NCBI GenBank assembly: GCA_025964625.1
Contig: JAOPYL010000189.1
Location: 1 to 64,000, forward strand
Origin: Actinoallomurus sp.
GTDB taxonomy: Bacteria; Actinomycetota; Actinomycetes; Streptosporangiales; Streptosporangiaceae
Length of the DNA: 64,000 bases
Reading direction: 5' to 3'
Shown piece after piece: positions 11,327 through 19,670 of this stretch. A model generated the notes under the pieces. It worked only from the letters and a program-made list of their open reading frames with translations, searched no databases and was not told the DNA's origin. The translations under genes and the position numbers were made by a program. Each line of letters starts with the position of its first letter. Positions within the stretch are counted from its first letter, which is position 1.

Positions 11327-12772
11327 ATGAATCAAACGGTCGTAGCGGTCAACGGTAACGGCTTGACCTGCGACATCGTAGGCGGAGTGGCGCGGGACGG
11401 CGCCTTTGTTACAGTTACGCCACAAGCCGTGGAACGTGCCAGGCAGGCATGGGAGGTCGTACGCGCCGTCGCTGAGCGGCAGCCGGTTTACGGCCGCACC
11501 ACAGGTGTGGGCGCCAACCGGAACGTCGCGATCGAGGACGACGACGCCCACGGCCTGCGGCTGCTGCGCAGCCATTCCGGCGGCGCCGGGCCGCTCATGT
11601 CCGCCGAGATCGTGCGGGCGATGCTCGTCGTACGCCTCAACCAGATCGCCGTGGGCGGCTCCGGTGTCGACCCCGAGATCCTCGGCGTGCTCACGGACGT
11701 GATCAATCGCTGGCTGATCCCCCCGATCCCGGCGTACGGCGCGATCGGCACCGGCGACCTCACCGCGCTGGCCGCGACGGCGCTGTGCCTGATCGGCGAG
11801 CGCCCCTGGCAGGGCGGCGCGCCCGGCCCGCGCTTCTCGCTGCGGCCGGCCGACGCGCTCGCCTTCATCAGCTCCAACGCGGCGACGCTGGGCGAGTCGG
11901 CGCTGGCCTGCCGGGATATGTCGGAACTGCTGCGGGTGTCCATCCCGGTGACCGGGCTGTCCCTGCTGGCGGTGCGCGGCTCGTCGGACGCGTACGCGGT
12001 GCCCGTGCACGAGGCGTGCCCGCATCCGGGACAGCGCCGGGTCGCCGAGACGATGCGCGGCCTGCTCGACGGCGAGGACCTGAACCCCGCGCGCATCCAG
12101 GATCCGTACGGCTACCGCGCCTTCCCGCAGGTGCACGGCCCCGCGGTGGACGCCGCCGAACAGGCCGAGGCGGTCGTCACCCGGGAGATCAACGCGGCGG
12201 CCGAGAACCCGCTCGTGGACGTCGCGAACCGCACGGTCTGGCACAACGGCAACTTCCACACCGCGTACGTCGGGCTGGCGCTGGACGCGGTGCGGGCGGC
12301 GCTGTTCCAGACCGCGGCGCTGTCGGCGGCCCGGCTGGGCACGCTGGTCGAGCCGTCGTTCACCGGGCTGGAGCCGTTCCAGGCCGCGCCCGGCGAGCCC
12401 GGCTCCGGGATCATGATCCTGGAGTACGTCGCGCACTCCGCCATCGCCGACATCCGGCGGCTCGCCACGCCGTCCGCGCTCGGCAGTGCCGTGCTGTCGC
12501 GCGGGGTGGAGGAGCACGCGGGGTTCTCTACGCAGTCGGCCCGCGCGACGACCGACGCGATCGGGGCGTACCGCATCGCGCTCGCCTGCGAACTGGTCGC
12601 CGCCGTCCGGGCCCTGCGCATGCAGGGCCGGAGTCCTTCGGGCCGGCTCGGCGAGGTCTACGCCCGCGCGGCGGAGGCGCTGGATCCGCACGTCGAGGAC
12701 CGCCCGCTCGACACCGACATCAGCACGGCCGCCGACCTGCTACCCCGGCTCGCCGCCTACGGCCTGCACTGA
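11327..12772 (+). CDS. Histidine/aromatic ammonia-lyase-family protein with non-canonical MIO motif (YGAIGTGDLTALA)
   Basis: MNQTVVAVNGNGLTCDIVGGVARDGAFVTV...YGRTTGVGANR...; lyase_aromatic fold signatures, but ASG is replaced by GTG with a one-residue-shorter loop. Confidence 0.88.
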   Translation: MNQTVVAVNGNGLTCDIVGGVARDGAFVTVTPQAVERARQAWEVVRAVAERQPVYGRTTGVGANRNVAIEDDDAHGLRLLRSHSGGAGPLMSAEIVRAMLVVRLNQIAVGGSGVDPEILGVLTDVINRWLIPPIPAYGAIGTGDLTALAATALCLIGERPWQGGAPGPRFSLRPADALAFISSNAATLGESALACRDMSELLRVSIPVTGLSLLAVRGSSDAYAVPVHEACPHPGQRRVAETMRGLLDGEDLNPARIQDPYGYRAFPQVHGPAVDAAEQAEAVVTREINAAAENPLVDVANRTVWHNGNFHTAYVGLALDAVRAALFQTAALSAARLGTLVEPSFTGLEPFQAAPGEPGSGIMILEYVAHSAIADIRRLATPSALGSAVLSRGVEEHAGFSTQSARATTDAIGAYRIALACELVAAVRALRMQGRSPSGRLGEVYARAAEALDPHVEDRPLDTDISTAADLLPRLAAYGLH

Positions 12773-13786
12773 GCGCCGGCTCTGCGCGGCGGGCCCGGTC
12801 GACTCGCGCTGCAGCAGGCTGGGCTCGCAGACGATGCGGCGGCGGCGCGACTTGCCCTCGATCGCGCCGATCATCACGCGCACGGCCGAGTGCACGATGC
12901 CCTCGATGTCCCAGTCGACGCTCGTGAGCGGCGGGGTGAGCAACGCGGACATCGGATGGTTGTCGAAGCCGGCGACCGACACGTCGTCGGGCACGGCGAG
13001 GCCCAGCTCGCGGGTCGCGGCGTAGACGCCGTAGCCGATCGAGTCGGAGAAGCAGAACAGCGCGGTCGGCCGGACGGGCGCGGTCAGCACGTCGAGGGCC
13101 ACGCCGGTCGCGGCGCCGAGCGCCTGCGGAGAGGTGATCACGTCGACCTTGATCCCGAGCCGCTCGGCCTCCGCGTTGACATGCACGTCGGCGGGGCGGT
13201 CGGGGGTCCGGGCGCCGGTGGGCGTGAGCACCGCGATGTGCCGGTGCCCCAGGTCGTAGAGGTGCTCGAGCGCGAGAGTGACGCCGGCGCGGTTGTCGAA
13301 GACCACCTCGCCGTACGCGTGGCCGCCGCGCAGCGAGTCGCCGATCGACACGACCGGCAGGCTCTCGCCCAGCTCGGCCCACAGGGCCGCGGCCGGGTCG
13401 ACCGGCTGCACGATCAGCCCGTCGACCCGCTGGTCGCGGAGCTGCCGGGCCAGCATCAGCTCGCGCTCCGGGTCGCCGGCGGCGTCGAGGATGATGGCGA
13501 AGCGGTCACGGGCGAACAGCGCCCGCCCGATGCCCACGGCCAAGGCCTGCTGCCAGAGGTCTTCGAGGGAGCCGCAGAGCAGGCCCACCATGCCCGTGCG
13601 CCCACTGGCCAGCGCGCGGGCTATGGGGTGGGCCTCATATCCCAGCTCCTGGGCTGCCCTGCGGACCCGCTCCTGGGTCTCCTCGGAGGTTTGGATGCCC
13701 CGCAGCGCGTACGAGACGGCTGCCGGCGAAAGCCCCGTCGCCTTCGCCACCTCGCGGATCGTCGCTCGCTTTCGCTGCTGCGTCAC
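12740..13786 (-). CDS. LacI-family transcriptional regulator
   Basis: RATIREVAKATGLSPAAVSYALRG HTH plus periplasmic-binding-like domain; directly downstream of egtD. Confidence 0.93.
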   Translation of the reverse strand: MTQQRKRATIREVAKATGLSPAAVSYALRGIQTSEETQERVRRAAQELGYEAHPIARALASGRTGMVGLLCGSLEDLWQQALAVGIGRALFARDRFAIILDAAGDPERELMLARQLRDQRVDGLIVQPVDPAAALWAELGESLPVVSIGDSLRGGHAYGEVVFDNRAGVTLALEHLYDLGHRHIAVLTPTGARTPDRPADVHVNAEAERLGIKVDVITSPQALGAATGVALDVLTAPVRPTALFCFSDSIGYGVYAATRELGLAVPDDVSVAGFDNHPMSALLTPPLTSVDWDIEGIVHSAVRVMIGAIEGKSRRRRIVCEPSLLQRESTGPAAQSRRSVQAVGGEPG

Positions 13787-13795
13787 GCCCCAACC

Positions 13796-14803
13796 CTATA
13801 GATCTGGTCGGACAAGACTCAGTACGAAATCACCGTCCCGGTCGGTCCACCACCGGTCGACTCTCAGGCCGGCCGCACTCGCCTCCGCCTCGAACCGCTC
13901 CCGGCGGAACTTCGAGGAGATCTCCGTGCGCATCTCCTCACCTGCCGCGAACTCCACGACCAGGTCGAGTGCCGCGATCCGGACGGTCTGCGCGCGCGCC
14001 GAACGGAGCCGCATCTCGATCCGCTCCTGCGGCCCGTCCCAGACCGCGACGTGTTCGAAGCGTTCGGGGACGAAGTCGGCGCCGAGCTCCCGGTTGATCA
14101 CGCGCAGCACGTTGCGGTTGAACTCGGCGGTCACCCCGCGGGCATCGTCGTAGGCCCGCACGAGCCGATGCGGGGCCTTGACGAGGTCCGCGCCGAGCAG
14201 GAGGGCGTCGCCGTCGCCCATCGTCGCGCGCAGGCCGCCGAGGAACGGCACCCGCTCGTCCGGCGCCATGTTGCCGATCGTGCCGCCGAGGAAGGCGATC
14301 AGCCTGCGCTCGCCGGCCGGGAGCAGGTCCAGATGGCGTTCGTAGTCGGCGACGACGGCGTGCACCTGCAGGCCCGGATGGTCGGCGGCGATCTGGTCCG
14401 CCGCCAGGGCGAGGAAGTCGCCGCTGACGTCGACCGGGACGTACGTCCGAAGGGTGTCCGCGAGCGCATCGAGCAGCAGCCTTGTCTTCTCCCCGGACCC
14501 GGCGCCCAGTTCCAGCAGGGTCCGCGCGCCGGTCACCTCGGCGATCTCCGGGGCCCGCTCTGCGAGGATGGCGCGCTCCCGCCGGGTCGGGTAGTACTCC
14601 TCCAGCCTGGTGATCTCCTCGAAGAGCTCGCTCCCCCGCTCGTCGTAGAACCATTTGGGCGGCAGCGTCTTCGGGAACGCGGTCAAGCCGTCGGCGACGT
14701 CCTGCCGCAGCGACTTGCCGAGGTCGTCAGGCGTGAGATACCGCTTGCTGATCGGCACAGGAAGGCTCTCCTCGTTGAGTTCGGTGATGACGCCCCGTGA
14801 CAC
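13796..14803 (-). CDS. egtD: L-histidine N-alpha-methyltransferase
   Basis: LPPKWFYDERGSELFEEITRLEEYYPTRRERAIL...LLELGAGSGEKTRLLL, canonical EgtD. Confidence 0.95.
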   Translation of the reverse strand: MSRGVITELNEESLPVPISKRYLTPDDLGKSLRQDVADGLTAFPKTLPPKWFYDERGSELFEEITRLEEYYPTRRERAILAERAPEIAEVTGARTLLELGAGSGEKTRLLLDALADTLRTYVPVDVSGDFLALAADQIAADHPGLQVHAVVADYERHLDLLPAGERRLIAFLGGTIGNMAPDERVPFLGGLRATMGDGDALLLGADLVKAPHRLVRAYDDARGVTAEFNRNVLRVINRELGADFVPERFEHVAVWDGPQERIEMRLRSARAQTVRIAALDLVVEFAAGEEMRTEISSKFRRERFEAEASAAGLRVDRWWTDRDGDFVLSLVRPDL

Positions 14804-14822
14804 GGTCGATGCCCGGGAGGGT

Positions 14823-15581
14823 CTACAGAGGGCTGATGCCGAGCCCCTCCGGGCCGGCGGTCACGAGCGACCGGTCCGGAACCTTCTCCCAGCCGGGTTC
14901 GTCGTCGTACGGCTCGGAGGCGATCACGACGTACGGATCCGGCAGGCCGGTCCGCGCGGGGCCGCGCCGGACGAAGAGGGTGTCCCCCCAGGCCGTGGCG
15001 GCGAGAGAGCGGCCGTCCGCGGCGAGCAGGTTGTAGCGGCCGTCGGCCAGCGCGGTGACGGTCTCGATGACGAGCGCGAGCCCCTCACCAAGAGATCTGC
15101 CGGCCCGCCACCATCCGGCGGCCAGCGCGAACAGCAACGCCGAGTCGACCGGGGCGCGCGCGTCCGGGAGCGGCGCGAGGTCCCCGGCGAGGTCCCGCAG
15201 CTTCGCCTCCACCCCGGCGAAGCCCGCGATGACCCCGTTGTGGCTGAAGAGCCGCTGCCGGTCCGTGAACGGCTGGGCGCACGACTCGTCCACCGGGAAC
15301 CCGGGCGTCGCCGACCGGACGGCCGCGACCGCGCAGCCCGTCCGCACGACTCCGGCGACGTCGATGAAGGACACGTCGGTCCACATCGGCTGGGCGCGGC
15401 GGTACCGCACCGGGGCCGCGCGGCCGGTGTCGTACCAGCCCGCGCCGAACCCGTCCGCGTTCAGGACGCAGGCACGTGACATTCGCGGTGCGTACGCCTG
15501 CGTGTGCAGCGAGTGCTCCGGCGCGTACAGCAGCTCATCGAGGGTGCGGGGCTCTCCGAGGTACCCCAGGTGGCGGCACAT
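14823..15581 (-). CDS. egtC: Ergothioneine biosynthesis class II glutamine amidotransferase
   Basis: MCRHLGYLGEPRTLDELLYAPEHSLHTQAYAPRMSRACVLNADGFGAGWYD; start overlaps egtB stop. Confidence 0.95.
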   Translation of the reverse strand: MCRHLGYLGEPRTLDELLYAPEHSLHTQAYAPRMSRACVLNADGFGAGWYDTGRAAPVRYRRAQPMWTDVSFIDVAGVVRTGCAVAAVRSATPGFPVDESCAQPFTDRQRLFSHNGVIAGFAGVEAKLRDLAGDLAPLPDARAPVDSALLFALAAGWWRAGRSLGEGLALVIETVTALADGRYNLLAADGRSLAATAWGDTLFVRRGPARTGLPDPYVVIASEPYDDEPGWEKVPDRSLVTAGPEGLGISPL

Positions 15582-16876
15582 CAGGCGGCCCTCGCGCAGC
15601 GGAACCCGGCGAAGATCTGCCGGCGGATCGGGAAGTCCCAGTTGCGGAAGGTGGGCCTGCCGGACAGTGGATGCGTGGCCCAGGAGCCACCCTTCAGCAC
15701 CTTGTAGTCGCCGCCGAAGAAGACCTCTGAGTACTCCTTGTACGGGTAGGAGCGGAAGCCCGGGTAGCCGTCGAAGCCGGTGGCGGTCCACTCCCAGACG
15801 TCCCCCAGCAGCTGCCGCACGCCGTAGGCCGACGCGCCCTCCGGGTAGGAGCCCACCGGCGCGGGACGCAGCATGCGCTGGCCGAGGTTGGCGTGCTCAC
15901 CGGAGTCGCCCCAGGGCAGGCGGCGTTTGCGGCCCGCCACGGGATCCCAGCTCGCGGCCTTCTCCCACTCCGCCTCGGTGGGCAGCCGCCTGCCCGCCCA
16001 CCGGGCGTACGCGTCCGCCTCGTACCAGCAGACGTGCTGCACCGGCTCGTCCATGGGCACCGGCTCGGCCCGGCCGAGCCTGCGCCTCATCCACTGGCCG
16101 CCCTCCCGGCTCCAGAACCCCGGTGCCTCCTTCCCCGACGCGGAGCGCCACTCCCAGCCGTCCGGGTGCCACCACCGCGGGTCGCGGTATCCGCCGGTCT
16201 CCATGAAGGCGACGTAGGCGGCGTTGCTCACGGGTGTCGTGTCGATGTAGAACGCCGGCACGTCCACCGTGTGCCCGGGGCGTTCGTTGTCGTACGCCCA
16301 CGGGTCGTCGGAGGTGCCCATGACGAACGGCCCCGCCTCCACCAGCACCTCGGTCTCCGTGCGGGCGCCCCCGGCCGTGCCGGAGCCGGACGTCCCCACC
16401 GGAGGCGGATCGAGGAGCGCCGGGCCGCCCGTGCGGAGCTGATGCGTGGCGAGCATGGTCTCGTCGTGCTGGTGCTCGTGCTGGATGACCATGTTGTAGA
16501 CGAACCCGCCGTCGGTCAGCGGGCCGGTGAGCGGTGCCTTCTCGAGCGAGTCGAGCACCTTGTCGCGCACCGCCGTGATGTAGGCGCGGCTCTCGGCGGG
16601 GGTGAGAAGCGGCAGCGACGGCCGTTCGGCGCGGGGATGTTCGAAGGCGTCGTAGATACCGTCGATCTCCGGCCGCATCGCCTGGGCGCCGGCCGCGGCG
16701 CGCAGCAGCCACTGTTCCTCGTAGTTGCCGATGTGCGCGAGGTCCCAGACCAGCGGTGACATCAACGGCGAGATCTGGGATGTCAGCTCGGAGTCCTCCA
16801 GTGTCTCGACGGTCAGCCCGAGGCTCCGGTCCCGTGCCGCGATCAGCTCCGCCGCGATCCGTTCCTTCACGTCCAT
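15581..16876 (-). CDS. egtB: Ergothioneine sulfoxide synthase
   Basis: MDVKERIAAELIAARDRSLGLTVETLEDSELTSQISPLMSPLVWDLAHIGNYEEQWLL...QHEHQHDETML plus FGE-sulfatase domain. Confidence 0.95.
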   Translation of the reverse strand: MDVKERIAAELIAARDRSLGLTVETLEDSELTSQISPLMSPLVWDLAHIGNYEEQWLLRAAAGAQAMRPEIDGIYDAFEHPRAERPSLPLLTPAESRAYITAVRDKVLDSLEKAPLTGPLTDGGFVYNMVIQHEHQHDETMLATHQLRTGGPALLDPPPVGTSGSGTAGGARTETEVLVEAGPFVMGTSDDPWAYDNERPGHTVDVPAFYIDTTPVSNAAYVAFMETGGYRDPRWWHPDGWEWRSASGKEAPGFWSREGGQWMRRRLGRAEPVPMDEPVQHVCWYEADAYARWAGRRLPTEAEWEKAASWDPVAGRKRRLPWGDSGEHANLGQRMLRPAPVGSYPEGASAYGVRQLLGDVWEWTATGFDGYPGFRSYPYKEYSEVFFGGDYKVLKGGSWATHPLSGRPTFRNWDFPIRRQIFAGFRCARAA

Positions 16877-18012
16877 CTCGGTTCCTCCTTGTGACCGGGC
16901 GTGTCGGCGGGACAGCGGCCGCGTTCGACGAACCGCTCGGCGTAGTCGTCGACGAGCGGCTGCAGGGCCTCCGCGCCCAGCCTCGGCAGGGCGTCGCGGG
17001 CGGCCTGGAAACAGCGGCGCGCGGCACGCGCGAGCACGGGGTCGGTGAGGGCGTCGCGGGCGGCCTCCCGCCAGCGGTCCGCCGCCGGCTCGGCCGCCTC
17101 GGCCGCGATGTCGGCCGCCAGCGGGTCGTCGATCAGCGCCGCCACCACGGCGATCGGCACCGGCCAGTACGGCTCCGGCAGCGCGTCGATCATTCTGAGT
17201 TCCAGCCAGCCCTGCGGGCGCACCGGCGGGAACAGCGTCGTCAGGTGGTAGGCCAGGTCCTCCAGGTCGGGCCGGCCCGTCGCGAGCCATTCACGGAACG
17301 TCATGCCCGGGTTCGGCACCCAGCCGTCCCGCAGCAGCATCACCTGGGCGTCGAGGGCGTACCGCGCCCAGGCGGTCACCGGGTCGTCGCCTGCGACCGG
17401 CGCGGTACGCCCCGGATCGAGGGCCTCCCAGATCACCTGCCGGGAGGAGCGGCTGCGGGTGCCGGGCGAGTTGGCGAAGGCCGCCACCAGCACCGGTCCC
17501 AGGGCGTGCGCGAGCCGCCAGCGCCGGGCGGCGTCCCTGTCGTCGGCGCCGATGTCGAGGCAGACCTGCAGCGAGGCGGTGGTGCACATCATCGCCACGC
17601 CGGGCTCGCCGAAGTACGCCCGCATGCAGCGGTAACGGCCCTCGTCGAGCTGGACGACCGGCGCGCGGGGATCGGTGCCGCGCCCGGCGAGCTCGAGCCC
17701 GTCCTTGCCAAGGTGGGCGCCGACGTGCGCGAGGTCGGCGGCGAGCGCGGTGTGGGCCGCGACGATGCCGTGCTGCGGCAGCGAGCTGAGCTCCAGCTGG
17801 CCGCCCGGCTCGTAGGTGATGCGGCTGCCGGCGGGCGGCGGCTCCGCGGCGTCCATCACCGCGCGGAGCCGGACGATCGGGATGTGCCGGTCCGGGTCCC
17901 GGCGTTCGACGACGAACCATTCGGTCTCGGCGCCGACCTGCCCCGGCGGTCCTGTCTTGAAGCAGACGCCTCCGACGTGTTCGTACACGCCATCGATGGT
18001 CAGACGGGTCAT
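16867..18012 (-). CDS. egtA: Glutamate-cysteine ligase of the ergothioneine pathway
   Basis: MTRLTIDGVYEHVGGVCFKTGPPGQVGAETEWFVV...TYEPGGQLELSS, GCS2 family; first gene of egtABCD. Confidence 0.92.
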   Translation of the reverse strand: MTRLTIDGVYEHVGGVCFKTGPPGQVGAETEWFVVERRDPDRHIPIVRLRAVMDAAEPPPAGSRITYEPGGQLELSSLPQHGIVAAHTALAADLAHVGAHLGKDGLELAGRGTDPRAPVVQLDEGRYRCMRAYFGEPGVAMMCTTASLQVCLDIGADDRDAARRWRLAHALGPVLVAAFANSPGTRSRSSRQVIWEALDPGRTAPVAGDDPVTAWARYALDAQVMLLRDGWVPNPGMTFREWLATGRPDLEDLAYHLTTLFPPVRPQGWLELRMIDALPEPYWPVPIAVVAALIDDPLAADIAAEAAEPAADRWREAARDALTDPVLARAARRCFQAARDALPRLGAEALQPLVDDYAERFVERGRCPADTPGHKEEPRWT

Positions 18013-18052
18013 GCGTGCCTCCGATCACACCGTGATGGAGGCTCTTCCCTAC

Positions 18053-18178
18053 TGAACCGGATCAATAATCCAAATTTCGTTTTCCACCAGGAAACGGGTT
18101 GATGACATCCCGGCCCCCTGAGCTGGTGAATCGGTTTACTTAAGCGGTACAGTGATTCGGTTCAGTAAACCGTTTCAC
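18053..18178. promoter_or_regulatory. Array of LacI-type operators between egtA and the divergent amidohydrolase gene
   Basis: TGAACCGGATCA (18053-18064), GTGAATCGGTTTAC (18126-18139), TGATTCGGTTCA (18153-18164), GTAAACCGTTTCAC (18165-18178); imperfect CG-centred palindromes. Arms 18126-18140 and 18164-18178 are a 14/15 inverted repeat. Confidence 0.65.
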
Positions 18179-18193
18179 CCACCGAGGGGCGCC

Positions 18194-19081
18194 GTGGGCA
18201 TCGACGTTCACCAGCACCTGTGGGGTGCTGCGTTCGGTGACGCCCTGCGCAGGCGTACGGCCGCGCCGCGCCTCGACGGCTGGACGCTGCACCTCGACGG
18301 GGAGGCGCCCTATGAGGTCGATCCCGCGGATCACGACCTCGCGCGCCGCGCCGCTCTGGCCGGAGAAGACGGCTTCGACCTGGTCCTGACATCCCTGTCC
18401 TCGCCGCTCGGCGTCGAATGGCTGGGCCCCGAGGACGCCACGCCGCTGCTCGCCGCCTACCACGCCGACGCGCTGGCGTTGCCGGCGCCGTTCGGCGCGT
18501 GGGCCGCCGCCTGCGTCACCGAGATCGACGCGCCCGCGCTCGCCCAGGAGCTCGATCGCGGCTTCGCGGGCCTGCAACTGCCCGCGAACGCGCTGCTCGA
18601 CGCGGCCGGATACGACCGCTGCGGTCCTCTGCTGAGGCTGCTCGAGGAGCGCGGACTGCCGCTGTTCCTGCATCCCGGCCCCGCTCCGGCGGCCGACGGG
18701 CCGGCGTGGTGGCCCGCGCTGGTCCCCTACGTCCAGCAGATGCACGCGTCCTGGTTCGCGTTCCGCGCGTACGGACGGCCGCGCCATCCCCGGCTGAAGG
18801 TCTGTTTCGCGCTCCTCGCCGGACTGGCCCCGCTGCACGGCGAACGTCTCGCCGCGCGCGGCGGCGGGCGCGGCGAGGTCGACCGCCACGCCTTCGTCGA
18901 GACGTCGTCGTACGGCCCCCGCGCCATCGACGCCACGATACGGGCGCTCGGCATCGACACGATCGTGTGCGGCTCCGACCGGCCGTACGCACCACCGCCC
19001 GGCGACCTCGGCCTCGGTGAGGCCGCCGAGCACGCCATCCGGGTGGCCAACCCCGGCCGACTGCTCACAGGGGAGGAGTAA
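18194..19081 (+). CDS. Amidohydrolase-family (PF04909-like) metal-dependent hydrolase
   Basis: VGIDVHQHLWG...LPLFLHPGPAPAADGP...TIVCGSDRPYAPPPGDLGLGEAAEHAIRVANPGRLLTGEE; GTG start. Confidence 0.85.
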   Translation: MGIDVHQHLWGAAFGDALRRRTAAPRLDGWTLHLDGEAPYEVDPADHDLARRAALAGEDGFDLVLTSLSSPLGVEWLGPEDATPLLAAYHADALALPAPFGAWAAACVTEIDAPALAQELDRGFAGLQLPANALLDAAGYDRCGPLLRLLEERGLPLFLHPGPAPAADGPAWWPALVPYVQQMHASWFAFRAYGRPRHPRLKVCFALLAGLAPLHGERLAARGGGRGEVDRHAFVETSSYGPRAIDATIRALGIDTIVCGSDRPYAPPPGDLGLGEAAEHAIRVANPGRLLTGEE

Positions 19082-19084
19082 CCC

Positions 19085-19582
19085 ATGTCCTTCGAGTCGC
19101 TGCCTGAACGGTGCCTCGACAAGCGCGAGCTTCGTGAGCTCGTCGACGACCTGGCTCACCGTTCCGAGACGTGGCACGAACACGTCGACTTCCCCGACGG
19201 GCGGCGGCACTACGTGTCACTCCACCGCGACGAGTACGTCGACATCTGGCTGCTGTGCTGGACGCCGGAGAACGACACGGGCTGGCACGACCACGACACC
19301 TCCGCCGGCGCGGTCGCCGTCGTCGGCGGCGTCCTGAAGGAGTGCAACCCGCGGATCGGCGGTGCGCACGTCGAGACGGAGGTCCCGGAGGGGACGTCGT
19401 TCTGCTTCGGCCCCGACCACATCCACCGGCTCGTCGGGGTGGCGGACCGCAGCGTCTCCATCCACGCCTACTCGCCCCCGCTGTGGCGGCTCGGGCAGTA
19501 CTCGATCGACGAGAGCGGCGTGATGCGGCGGGTCTCTGTGAGCTACGCCGACGAATTGCGCCCGCTCAATGCTGTCGCATGA
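19085..19582 (+). CDS. Cysteine dioxygenase-type cupin
   Basis: WLLCWTPENDTGWHDHDTSAGAVAVVGGVLKE...FGPDHIHRLVGVADRSVSIHAYSPPL. Confidence 0.87.
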   Translation: MSFESLPERCLDKRELRELVDDLAHRSETWHEHVDFPDGRRHYVSLHRDEYVDIWLLCWTPENDTGWHDHDTSAGAVAVVGGVLKECNPRIGGAHVETEVPEGTSFCFGPDHIHRLVGVADRSVSIHAYSPPLWRLGQYSIDESGVMRRVSVSYADELRPLNAVA

Positions 19583-19670
19583 GCGACTCGCCCGCTAGTA
19601 TCCACTTTCCCGCTTAATGACCGAATTATGACTTGATGCGGCCCGAGAGGCGGCCGGTAGGAGGAGATCG

